NCBI RefSeq assembly: GCF_028551275.1
Contig: NZ_CP117025.1
Location: 3,030,001 to 3,094,000 of the forward strand
Direction: 5' to 3'
DNA length: 64,000 bases
Origin: Sphingomonas hankookensis
Lineage (GTDB): Bacteria; Pseudomonadota; Alphaproteobacteria; Sphingomonadales; Sphingomonadaceae
Shown here: positions 38,801 through 44,033 of the stretch, piece by piece
Layout of the letters: every line of letters starts with the position of its first letter
Position numbering within the stretch: position 1 is the stretch's first letter
Made by a program: the position numbers and the translations under genes
Notes under the pieces: generated by a model
Seen by the model: the letters and a program-made list of their open reading frames with translations, nothing else
Told to the model about the DNA's origin: nothing
Databases searched by the model: none

Positions 38801-39278
38801 TCACGTCCGTGACCAACCCGGCGGCGTCGGCCGCCTCGGCTTTGCCAGCGGTCGCCAACTTCAAGGTCGCGGCCAGTGCGCCGCCAAGAATGTCGCTGGC
38901 GTTAAGGCCCGCCCGCGCCAGCGAATCGACGGCATCCGCCGCTTCCGTCGCCCCCTTGCCGACCGCCGGCCCGAGACGCCGCGCAGCCTTGCCAAGCGCG
39001 TCCAGTTCCGCCGTAGTGGCTTTCGGCAACGCTGCCGACACCCGGTTCATTGCCGCTTCGAACTGACCAGCGCCCTTGTCGATCGTCGCAACCATGCCGG
39101 CGAACGGCACGGTGATCCCGACCGTGGCGGCCAACCCGACTTGCTTCAACCGCTTCTCGACATCGCGAAACGTCTCGACAAGCCGGCCCAGCACACCCTC
39201 GACGCCCTTGGCCTTGGCATCGAACTCCGACGTATCCGCGCCGAAAACGACGCGGGCCGCGCCCACCACAGCTTGCAC
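35811..39278 (-). CDS. Tail tape measure protein
   Basis: At 1155 residues this is the longest phage protein. The N-terminal region (KRLKQVGLAATVGITVPFAGM; LNASDILGGALAATLKLATAGKAEAADAAGLVTDVMGQFG; SGIDFLDFATTIAATSTQFASGADAGTSYKTFLQAL) matches TP901-type tape measures. The middle has several hydrophobic segments, then a coiled region (residues about 780-1000). It sets tail length. The GTG start at 39278 lies seven bases after GGAG, and an intrinsic terminator lies just upstream of it. Confidence 0.95.
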   Translation of the reverse strand: MQAVVGAARVVFGADTSEFDAKAKGVEGVLGRLVETFRDVEKRLKQVGLAATVGITVPFAGMVATIDKGAGQFEAAMNRVSAALPKATTAELDALGKAARRLGPAVGKGATEAADAVDSLARAGLNASDILGGALAATLKLATAGKAEAADAAGLVTDVMGQFGKTAADLPAVMTQVVGALDATKMEFDDFRLAVGQGGAIAAASGIDFLDFATTIAATSTQFASGADAGTSYKTFLQALTPNSKAAQRAMTSLGISFYDATGKIKPMAEQAEMLRQSVAGLSEKDRAEKMEEIFGADAFRTAIGLMNQGREGYEKFREAVETGDVDAKIAKAMEGTEQAGKNIANAWEEVKIAFGVDTGLIDIIARIKNGFASLLTSIANLPVGVRQAGIAIAALGAAIGPLIWAVAHVGAAIVANFAAAKFGVIGRVLGLLISPVSTVIGLLGEYGLSRVLTMLASRLLAITGPVGWAIGAILLFKDNIVAGLRAVWAELTATLGPPLAAIMEKVQGIFAKLSGGSIGSAIGGLMDMLGALKDFIGNGLTAGILVAGEIIERVLGVIVAAIGGLVDVVSGVVDVISALLQGDFAGAWEAVRGIVESVIDAVVDMVAALVPELGSELQQVYALAKQWLADGFTSIAGWVGNAVASMVSYVASAFPGVVAAAKSVYAGVKGWLVDNFAGVVAWVRGAVKEIVGWYNWMAKAIGLDAATANAGPEAGKPAAPVEPKAPPPPAAPPRMAAPGGDDDKKKKAAGGAGRTAKPKERDAAEDAADRARIASQNALEAARLRGDRDAEDALRRQLDLEQQIEAYKRTGLSVAAATAAATRDIAALDAARRDGMARELALDDAGHKLDLAKISGNRSLIETLERQDEIAGRIRAFQRKGLSLVEATLRAGRQQLEVDEARAGVRARLLADEAQDRALELARLRGDSEADQRALQRDVDIRKRAREIEARDGLAAGQGVDAATAEWSEADRARQTGEFRAVFKDGLQAAMSGDLKGFISNWWKERVAKGMEDALNSLAALAQKLFSAIGGGGSGKGFFSAIGAALGLAGKSGSGSSAAAKLPGFRDGGSFRVAGRSGIDANLVAFRATRGEMVDIRHGNDNGPSNGPAVVELRVGAGEVFDARVAAVSGDVQVKTARSTNERAAMAARQNLNG

Positions 39279-39291
39279 ACCGCGTCTCCAT

Positions 39292-39319
39292 GAAAAAGGG
39301 CGCCGCCATCGCGACGCCC
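39292..39319 (-). terminator. Rho-independent terminator between BRO cassette and tape measure
   Basis: On the minus strand GGGCGTCG-CGATGG-CGGCGCCC forms an 8-bp stem with one G-T pair, followed by TTTTT. It sits 30 bp after the BRO-like gene and just upstream of the tape measure start, so it should cut late-operon transcription unless antitermination or a separate promoter exists. Confidence 0.8.
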
Positions 39320-39348
39320 TGCTGGTTTCCGTTTCGGCTTTCGCCGCC

Positions 39349-40131
39349 TCAATCGATCAATCGTAATCCGATGCGATGCATCACGTTCGATCGGATCGCC
39401 CCGATGCCGCAATTGGACAACACCCGCCCGAAAGCACTCAACGACACCACATCATTCCGGCTCACACCCTCGCGTTTCGCCCAGTCGAGATAGTCGTGGT
39501 ACAGCACCATGCTCGGCACGCGATGCCCCGGCGCGGCTTCGGTCCGGTTGTCCAGCCAGTCCGCGACCGACTGATGCAGCTTTCCTATCACCGCGACCGC
39601 CCCCGACAGGATCGGCGACGCTTCGGCCAACCCCAGATCGGGCAACCCCGCTATCGCCCACGCCCGCCGCGCTCCGCGCGTCCCGAACGCGATCCGCGCT
39701 TCGCGGACCAGCCCCAGTTGCAACCGCAACCGCTCGGTTTCATCCGCCAGCGGCTCCGGCGCGTCCGTGACGATCTCCACGCCGCCATCATACCGCCCCG
39801 TCGTACGGATCGCCGGCAGGACTTCGTTCGTCAGCCATTTGCGGAACCGATGGGCGACGCTGCCCGGCTTCATCGCATCGCGGCACCGCAGGACCAATGT
39901 GTAGGCACCGCCCTCGCTGATGATCGTCGTATTTTGCTCGCGACCGTGGGGGTCGGTTAAAGCGACCCCCGATTTCTCATCCTCGTCCAGCTTCGCCACC
40001 GCATCGTGGTGATTGGCGATGTTGAGCGCCGCGCACACATCCTTGGCGACCAGCCAGATCATGCCACCCCGATCGGTTGCCCGCACCAGTTGCTCACCGA
40101 AGCCGAAGCTTTGCAATGCCACCGCACTCAT
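39349..40131 (-). CDS. BRO-family antirepressor-like protein
   Basis: The 260-residue protein has an N-terminal Bro-N domain (LVRATDRGGMIWLVAKDVCAALNIANHHDAVAKLDEDEKSG; ISEGGAYTLVLRCRDAMKPGSVAHRFRKWLTNEVLPAIRTTGRY). Its C-terminal half (GLPDLGLAEASPILSGAVAVIGKLHQ...YLDWAKREGV) is not recognised. BRO and antirepressor proteins bind DNA or phage repressors. Finding one inside the tail operon, far from the cI switch, is unusual. It overlaps the upstream gene by four bases and is followed by a terminator. Confidence 0.85.
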   Translation of the reverse strand: MSAVALQSFGFGEQLVRATDRGGMIWLVAKDVCAALNIANHHDAVAKLDEDEKSGVALTDPHGREQNTTIISEGGAYTLVLRCRDAMKPGSVAHRFRKWLTNEVLPAIRTTGRYDGGVEIVTDAPEPLADETERLRLQLGLVREARIAFGTRGARRAWAIAGLPDLGLAEASPILSGAVAVIGKLHQSVADWLDNRTEAAPGHRVPSMVLYHDYLDWAKREGVSRNDVVSLSAFGRVLSNCGIGAIRSNVMHRIGLRLID

Positions 40132-40448
40132 GCCGTTTGCTCCGCACTGGCCATGCTGGAGGTCAGCACGCGCATATCGTCCAACGACTGCCAGATATGG
40201 CCCATCGCCATCGTCGCGGTATCGTCAAGGTCATCCGAACCGATCACCAGCGACAGGAACGCTTTTAGGTTTTCAATGCGTCCGTCGATTTCACTCATCC
40301 GGCCCGCAGTGTCGAGCGTCAGTTGGCGCGCGATCAGCGGAACGCCGATCGTCAGGTCCAATTTCAGGTTCAGGGTGGAATGTTCACCACGATTTCCCGG
40401 TGACGCTTTGGTGTTGCGGGTGCTACCCGCCGTATCAGCCTGTTGCAT
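40128..40448 (-). CDS. Hypothetical protein of the BRO cassette
   Basis: The 106-residue protein (MQQADTAGSTRNTKASPGNRGEHST...) has a disordered N-terminus and a helical C-terminal half (SEIDGRIENLKAFLSLVIGSDDLDDTATMAMGHIWQSLDDMRVLTSSM). An in-frame start at 40493 would add 15 residues. It is coupled to the BRO gene by ATGA overlap and divergent from the ribbon-helix-helix gene. No family recognised. Confidence 0.6.
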   Translation of the reverse strand: MQQADTAGSTRNTKASPGNRGEHSTLNLKLDLTIGVPLIARQLTLDTAGRMSEIDGRIENLKAFLSLVIGSDDLDDTATMAMGHIWQSLDDMRVLTSSMASAEQTA

Positions 40449-40516
40449 GGGTCGCTCCGTGCGATTGGTTAGACCGGGTCGGCAGCAGCACACTGCCGAC
40501 CCGGTTGCCCCACTAC

Positions 40517-40556
40517 GTACGTAACATTGCCGTTGCCGTCAATGTCTGTTACGTAC
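40517..40556. promoter_or_regulatory. Inverted-repeat operator between divergent cassette genes
   Basis: Ten-base arms GTACGTAACA (40517-40526) and TGTTACGTAC (40547-40556) are perfectly complementary and 20 bp apart. Each arm itself contains the palindrome GTAC/ACGT. They lie 5 bp before the ribbon-helix-helix gene and 68 bp from the divergent one. This suits repression of both genes by that protein. Confidence 0.7.
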
Positions 40557-40561
40557 ACCCT

Positions 40562-40732
40562 ATGACTGACGTAGAACCCCTATCCGTTCGATTTGAGATG
40601 CGCGCTTCGCCGACTTGGGTCCGCGAACTCGACGGGTGGAGGCGCAATCAGACTGATTTGCCCTCACGCGCCGAAGCAATCCGAAGGTTAGTAGAGCTAG
40701 GACTTAAAACATCGCCTTCGGAAAACCCGTAA
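40562..40732 (+). CDS. Small ribbon-helix-helix DNA-binding protein
   Basis: The 56-residue protein (VEPLSVRFEMRASPTWVRELDGWRRNQTDLPSRAEAIRRLVELGL) fits the Arc/CopG fold: a beta strand, then two helices with the usual SRAEAIRRLVELGL. It likely binds the inverted repeat just upstream and regulates the cassette. It is the only plus-strand gene in the late region and its 3' end overlaps the next gene by 29 bases tail to tail. Confidence 0.75.
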   Translation: MTDVEPLSVRFEMRASPTWVRELDGWRRNQTDLPSRAEAIRRLVELGLKTSPSENP

Positions 40733-41114
40733 AAGGCTTTACCGTGCATGTTCCCTTAGTTTCCACGAACGTAGGAAAAGGCCGAACTATTATCATGATA
40801 GATTCAAATTTGCCATCACGCCGACTAACCCAGCTTTCTATGTGTCGCCGCCGTTGATAGCTGTCATCATCTTCACGTGTGAAGATGATACGATCAGGTA
40901 AAACCTCCGCGATTGGGAATGTCACTTCGCAATGATCCCAGCACCAAACCTTATTTTGCAAATCAATGCGGAAACCAAATTTGTGAGGAACAGCCTCACC
41001 ATCTGACTTCGCTTTTCGCGTTCCGTCGCAAGCTAGGTCGAACTGATCGGCCGCTTGAGCGGAACTAGCCACCGTTAACGCAACAACCGTACCGAGCAAA
41101 AAAGCGAATCGCAT
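40704..41114 (-). CDS. AT-rich secreted protein (probable moron)
   Basis: The 136-residue protein has a clear signal peptide (MRFAFLLGTVVALTVASSAQA-A) and a mature domain with four cysteines (FDLACDG, VWCWDHCEVTF, GTCTVKPF) that could form disulphides in the periplasm. Its codons are plainly richer in A and T than the phage genes around it. It is not a tail component and interrupts the tail operon, so it looks like a moron: recently acquired cargo that may act on the host envelope. Function unknown. Confidence 0.7.
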   Translation of the reverse strand: MRFAFLLGTVVALTVASSAQAADQFDLACDGTRKAKSDGEAVPHKFGFRIDLQNKVWCWDHCEVTFPIAEVLPDRIIFTREDDDSYQRRRHIESWVSRRDGKFESIMIIVRPFPTFVETKGTCTVKPFTGFPKAMF

Positions 41115-41169
41115 AATTCCCCCTTATCCAGGGCTACATTCTGTATCGCCGCCACCCCGCGCGGCAATA

Positions 41170-41514
41170 TCAATCCGGCCGATCCCGAACCTCGCCGACG
41201 CTGGCAGCCCACATCGTCGCGGTCGCCAGCATCGTCTGCCACGGCGTGCGCCGTCGCTTTGCTGGCCGATCGGACAGCAGGGAGTCGAGTTTCGGCAGTT
41301 TCTTGGCCCGCCCGCAGGCGGCATTGGTCCATGCCGCCTGCATCGCGGCATCATGGCGGGCGGCGGCGGCCTTGGCCTCCCCCGCGAACACCCGAGCAAT
41401 CTCGCGCGGCGTCAGCCGCCAATATTGCTCTATGCAGCGCCCGGTTGAACACCAGTCGACATGGAGTTCCGCCCAGTCCCACGGCCGCCCCTCGGCGGCC
41501 GGCGAGGGTTTCCA
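41170..41514 (-). CDS. Frameshift extension of tail assembly chaperone (TIGR02216-like)
   Basis: In the -1 frame the sequence reads WKPSPAAEGRPWDWAELHVD, then YWRLTPREIARVFAGEAK and RHDAAMQAAWTNAACGRAKKLPKLDSLL. This matches the small second tail assembly chaperone of gene-transfer-agent-like and siphovirus tails (DWxxL..., WRLTPRE, HD...AAW). It has no start codon of its own before a GTG at 41391, which would cut off the conserved first half. It is therefore probably made by -1 frameshifting from the gene at 41430-41843. Confidence 0.7.
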   Translation of the reverse strand, partial: WKPSPAAEGRPWDWAELHVDWCSTGRCIEQYWRLTPREIARVFAGEAKAAAARHDAAMQAAWTNAACGRAKKLPKLDSLLSDRPAKRRRTPWQTMLATATMWAASVGEVRDRPD

Positions 41515-41843
41515 GCGCCCGCCGGGGCCGCCTCCGGGAACGCCTGTTGCACCGCCAGCATAATCAGCTCCAGCGACGGTTCGAGGCCGCCGACCGCCTC
41601 CATGATCGTGCCGGCCTCGCGGTCGGTCATATCAGGATGGCAGTCGGTCAGACCGATGCGGAACAGGGTGCGGATGGTGCGAAGCGACGGCTTGCCGTTC
41701 AGCACCGCCTCCAGCCCCGTGATGTCGTCGAGTTGAAACGCCTCTTCGACCTCACATAAGGCGTTGGTCGTGAAGGCGAAGGTGAAGGCGGTTTCGCCGA
41801 CCGTGAACGCCAGCTGGCCCCGCAATGGGTTACGAGCGGTCAC
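41430..41843 (-). CDS. Tail assembly chaperone (GTA gp10-like)
   Basis: The 137-residue protein (NPLRGQLAFTVGETAFTFAFTTNALCEVEEAFQLDDITGLEAVL...LIMLAVQQAFPEAA) matches the phage and gene-transfer-agent chaperone that follows the tail tube gene and precedes the tape measure. Its last 30 residues after AAPAGAG are low-complexity Arg/Gly, as expected of the non-shifted ending. It starts 2 bp after the tail tube stop. Confidence 0.82.
   Translation of the reverse strand: MTARNPLRGQLAFTVGETAFTFAFTTNALCEVEEAFQLDDITGLEAVLNGKPSLRTIRTLFRIGLTDCHPDMTDREAGTIMEAVGGLEPSLELIMLAVQQAFPEAAPAGAGNPRRPPRGGRGTGRNSMSTGVQPGAA
41503..41516 (-). promoter_or_regulatory. Probable -1 frameshift site in the tail chaperone gene
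   Basis: The minus-strand sequence GCGCTGGAAACCCT is where the zero frame (Ala-Gly-Asn-Pro) and the -1 frame (Trp-Lys-Pro) change over in conservation. It is not a perfect X-XXY-YYZ heptamer; a slip on the AAAC or on the preceding CCCC run would both give the right fusion. The exact slip point is inferred. Confidence 0.45.
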
Positions 41844-41845
41844 GA

Positions 41846-42274
41846 TCAGGCTGCCGGCGTCATGACAGGCTTGCCGGTGACCTTGAAGGTCGCCGAACCG
41901 GTCATCTTGTCATCCATGGGCGTGGCCCGCTCATGGCCGGTGGCGAAGCCGCGAAACTCCAGCTTCGCCCCGTTCGGGAACACGAACCGCCACGTCTCGA
42001 CGGCGCGCGAATCGAAATGCGCGCCGATTGCCGCATCGTCCAGCAGGCCCGGAACCAGGTTGTAGGTAATCGACACTTCGCCGCCGTCGCCGATCCCCGG
42101 CTTGAACTCGCGGAAAAAGTCGGGGCTACCGAAATGGGTGAAGTCGACACTGTCGCGCGAAATCCCCGGCGGGGTCATGTCGGTGATTTCGGCGAAGGCG
42201 GTAAAGACGTTCGCGACGACCTTGCCGAAAAGGGTCGCGAAACCGATGTCGGTCGCGGCGTTGGTTGCAGCCAT
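41846..42274 (-). CDS. Major tail tube protein
   Basis: The 142-residue protein (ITDMTPPGISRDSVDFTHFGSPDFFREFKPGIGDGGEVSITYNL; ETWRFVFPNGAKLEFRGFATGHERATPMDDKMTGSATFKVTGKP) matches siphovirus major tail proteins: the DxTH..S.dgfref motif and the C-terminal beta strand ending V-T-G-K-P. It polymerises into hexameric rings forming the tail tube. Confidence 0.9.
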   Translation of the reverse strand: MAATNAATDIGFATLFGKVVANVFTAFAEITDMTPPGISRDSVDFTHFGSPDFFREFKPGIGDGGEVSITYNLVPGLLDDAAIGAHFDSRAVETWRFVFPNGAKLEFRGFATGHERATPMDDKMTGSATFKVTGKPVMTPAA

Positions 42275-42300
42275 GATTGTCTCCTAGTGCGCTGGGCGCG

Positions 42301-42489
42301 TCATGCAGTGGGCGAAGGGGCGGCGGTCGCATCGACCTCTTGAGCAACGCCAAGGTCGATCAGTTCGCGTCCGCGATCGGCAGTGACGGTCATCGTCTTG
42401 CCGACCGGGACGTTCGCGGCCTCGGGATCGTCGGGGTTTTTGGCCAAGGCCTCCCGATCGACGAAGGCCGTCGTCACAGAAATTCGCAT
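42301..42489 (-). CDS. Small phage protein
   Basis: The 62-residue protein (MRISVTTAFVDREALAKNPDDPEAANVPVGKTMTV...) starts behind AGGAGA, with an alternative start two residues earlier. It ends in an Ala/Pro-rich tail. The short beta pattern GKTMTVTADRGRELIDLGVAQEV is like head-tail accessory proteins that phages often encode here. No firm family. Confidence 0.65.
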   Translation of the reverse strand: MRISVTTAFVDREALAKNPDDPEAANVPVGKTMTVTADRGRELIDLGVAQEVDATAAPSPTA

Positions 42490-42500
42490 TGTCATGTCTC

Positions 42501-42905
42501 CTACTGGACGAGGTGCCAGAACTTGATGTCGATCGACTGTCGCGACAGCTCCGGGTCGATCGCCCGTTCTTCGCGCGTCAACAGCCCGCTGGCGCGGATC
42601 GCGACGACGAAACCCCGTCGAAAGGCGATCTCGCCGACCACTGCAGCCGGGGTAAGCGCCGCGATCACCGCTTCGCGAAGGGCGCGACCAACGGCGGCAT
42701 CGTCCGCCCACGCGTCGAATTGTACGATGGTTTCTCGCAGCAAAACCGGTCCGCCGAAGCGCTCTGGGCGGGTATCGGCCACGATACTGGCTTGCAGCGC
42801 CGGCAACGCCGGCAACCGCGCGCCCCATGTGAATGCGTCGCCGATCAGTGCCACGATCGGCGTAGCGGCTAGCACCCGCTGCGCGATGGCATCCTCGATC
42901 ATCAT
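42501..42905 (-). CDS. Tail completion protein, DUF3168-like
   Basis: The 134-residue protein (IEDAIAQRVLAATPIVALIGDAFTWGARLPALPALQASIVADTRPERFGGPV...RETIVQFDAWADD) has the DUF3168 pattern: an N-terminal helix with 'L-x-x-x-x-v..lig..', a Q-x-D-x-W strand and an amphipathic helix. This protein terminates or completes the tail at the neck. It overlaps the HK97 gp10-like gene by four bases. Confidence 0.8.
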   Translation of the reverse strand: MMIEDAIAQRVLAATPIVALIGDAFTWGARLPALPALQASIVADTRPERFGGPVLLRETIVQFDAWADDAAVGRALREAVIAALTPAAVVGEIAFRRGFVVAIRASGLLTREERAIDPELSRQSIDIKFWHLVQ

Positions 42906-43327
42906 TTCGCCGCTTCCAGAAAGGCTTTCTGGAAATGACGCACCGTCACCTGTCCGGCAACGTCACCCTTGGCGGCAAGGGCTGGCCGCAGGAAGGGGTG
43001 CGCGGCGGTTCGTGCAGTGCCATATTCAATATAGCGCGCATAATATACGTCGCCGTCCGGATCGGACCCGACCGACCCGATATAGACGATTCTCTCGCCC
43101 GCCCGCGACTTTACATAGGACTGCATGTCCTCACGGCTCGACATGACCTGAATGCTGTCGCGCAACGCGCCGGTAGCGACGGGGGCGAGCCGGCGCGCTT
43201 CCTGCGCGATCTCTTCCGCCCCTGCGGTTAAAGCCGCCTGGACGGTATCCGCTGTGAACGCTTTGAAGATGCGCGCCAGCTTGCGCTCTAGCTCGGGGAA
43301 GCCCTTTGCGCTGATGCTCAGCCTCAT
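42902..43327 (-). CDS. HK97 gp10-family head-tail/neck protein
   Basis: The 141-residue protein (GFPELERKLARIFKAFTADTVQAALTAGAEEIAQEARRLAPVATGALRDSI; YYARYIEYGTARTAAHPFLRPAL) carries the hallmark 'aP..tG.L..si' and 'Ye.GT....pFlrPAl' motifs of the HK97 gp10 family, which join tail to connector. Four-base overlaps link it to both neighbours. Confidence 0.92.
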   Translation of the reverse strand: MRLSISAKGFPELERKLARIFKAFTADTVQAALTAGAEEIAQEARRLAPVATGALRDSIQVMSSREDMQSYVKSRAGERIVYIGSVGSDPDGDVYYARYIEYGTARTAAHPFLRPALAAKGDVAGQVTVRHFQKAFLEAAK

Positions 43328-43629
43328 GCCGCCACCACCGGACAGCGCCAGACGCCGCGTCGATCGCGCAGCGGCCGATCGCTGACCTGATAGTCGATAC
43401 CCGATGCCAAGGTGATGCGGTCACCCTTCGCCGGTGCCGCCACCTCCCAGCTGCGGACCGTCACCACCATCGCCGGACGGGTCACCAGCGTATTGCCGAA
43501 CCGCTGCTCGGCATCGACCGACGCGGTACGGACCCGGACCGGCTTGTCGATACCCGGCCAGACGGCATCTTCGCCGAACGTCACGAACGCCTGATCGGTC
43601 AGGTCCCGATGATATTCGGCGAAGGACAT
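43324..43629 (-). CDS. Head-tail joining protein
   Basis: The 101-residue protein (MSFAEYHRDLTDQAFVTFGEDAVWPG; RPAMVVTVRSWEVAAPAKGDRITLASGIDYQVSDRPLRDRRGVWRC) matches small head closure/joining proteins, with the typical 'GD.i...g..Y.V....d..g.w' beta pattern. It lies between the decoration-like gene and the gp10 gene, as in HK97-like phages. Confidence 0.8.
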   Translation of the reverse strand: MSFAEYHRDLTDQAFVTFGEDAVWPGIDKPVRVRTASVDAEQRFGNTLVTRPAMVVTVRSWEVAAPAKGDRITLASGIDYQVSDRPLRDRRGVWRCPVVAA

Positions 43630-43634
43630 CGGCG

Positions 43635-43970
43635 TCAGACCAGCGGTAGCAGGCAGACATTGCCGCTGGCAGCGGCGGCCAGCTTCGGGGCTGCGGCGAA
43701 CCCGATCTTGGTGTTACCGTTCGCGGTCGGCGTGACGCGCTTGTTGGCCGCATCCCAGTACAGCACCGTCACGGTCGTCTCCCACGCCGTACCGGTGGCG
43801 CAGGGCAGTTCGAAGACACCTTCGATGGTGCCGGCATACGTCTCGCCTTCCTTGGCGCTGGCACCGGGAACATGCAGCACGGTGCCGCGCAGCTGCGCCT
43901 GACCGGACACGACCCCGCCGGCAGGGGCGACGAAGTCCAGCGTCTTACCCGGTTGGATGAAATTGTTCAT
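43635..43970 (-). CDS. DUF2190 capsid-associated protein
   Basis: The 111-residue protein (MNNFIQPGKTLDFVAPAGGVVSGQAQLRG...KEGETYAGTIEGVFELPCATG...VTVLYWDAANKRVT) is a clear DUF2190 protein; DUF2190 genes follow capsid genes and the products are thought to decorate or stabilise the capsid. An ATG at 43970 is chosen from homology. Confidence 0.9.
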   Translation of the reverse strand: MNNFIQPGKTLDFVAPAGGVVSGQAQLRGTVLHVPGASAKEGETYAGTIEGVFELPCATGTAWETTVTVLYWDAANKRVTPTANGNTKIGFAAAPKLAAAASGNVCLLPLV

Positions 43971-44033
43971 GATAGTCCTCCGCGTCGGCGGCCCTGCCGC
44001 CAACGTTCAAGATGATGGTGATGAGACGCGCTG

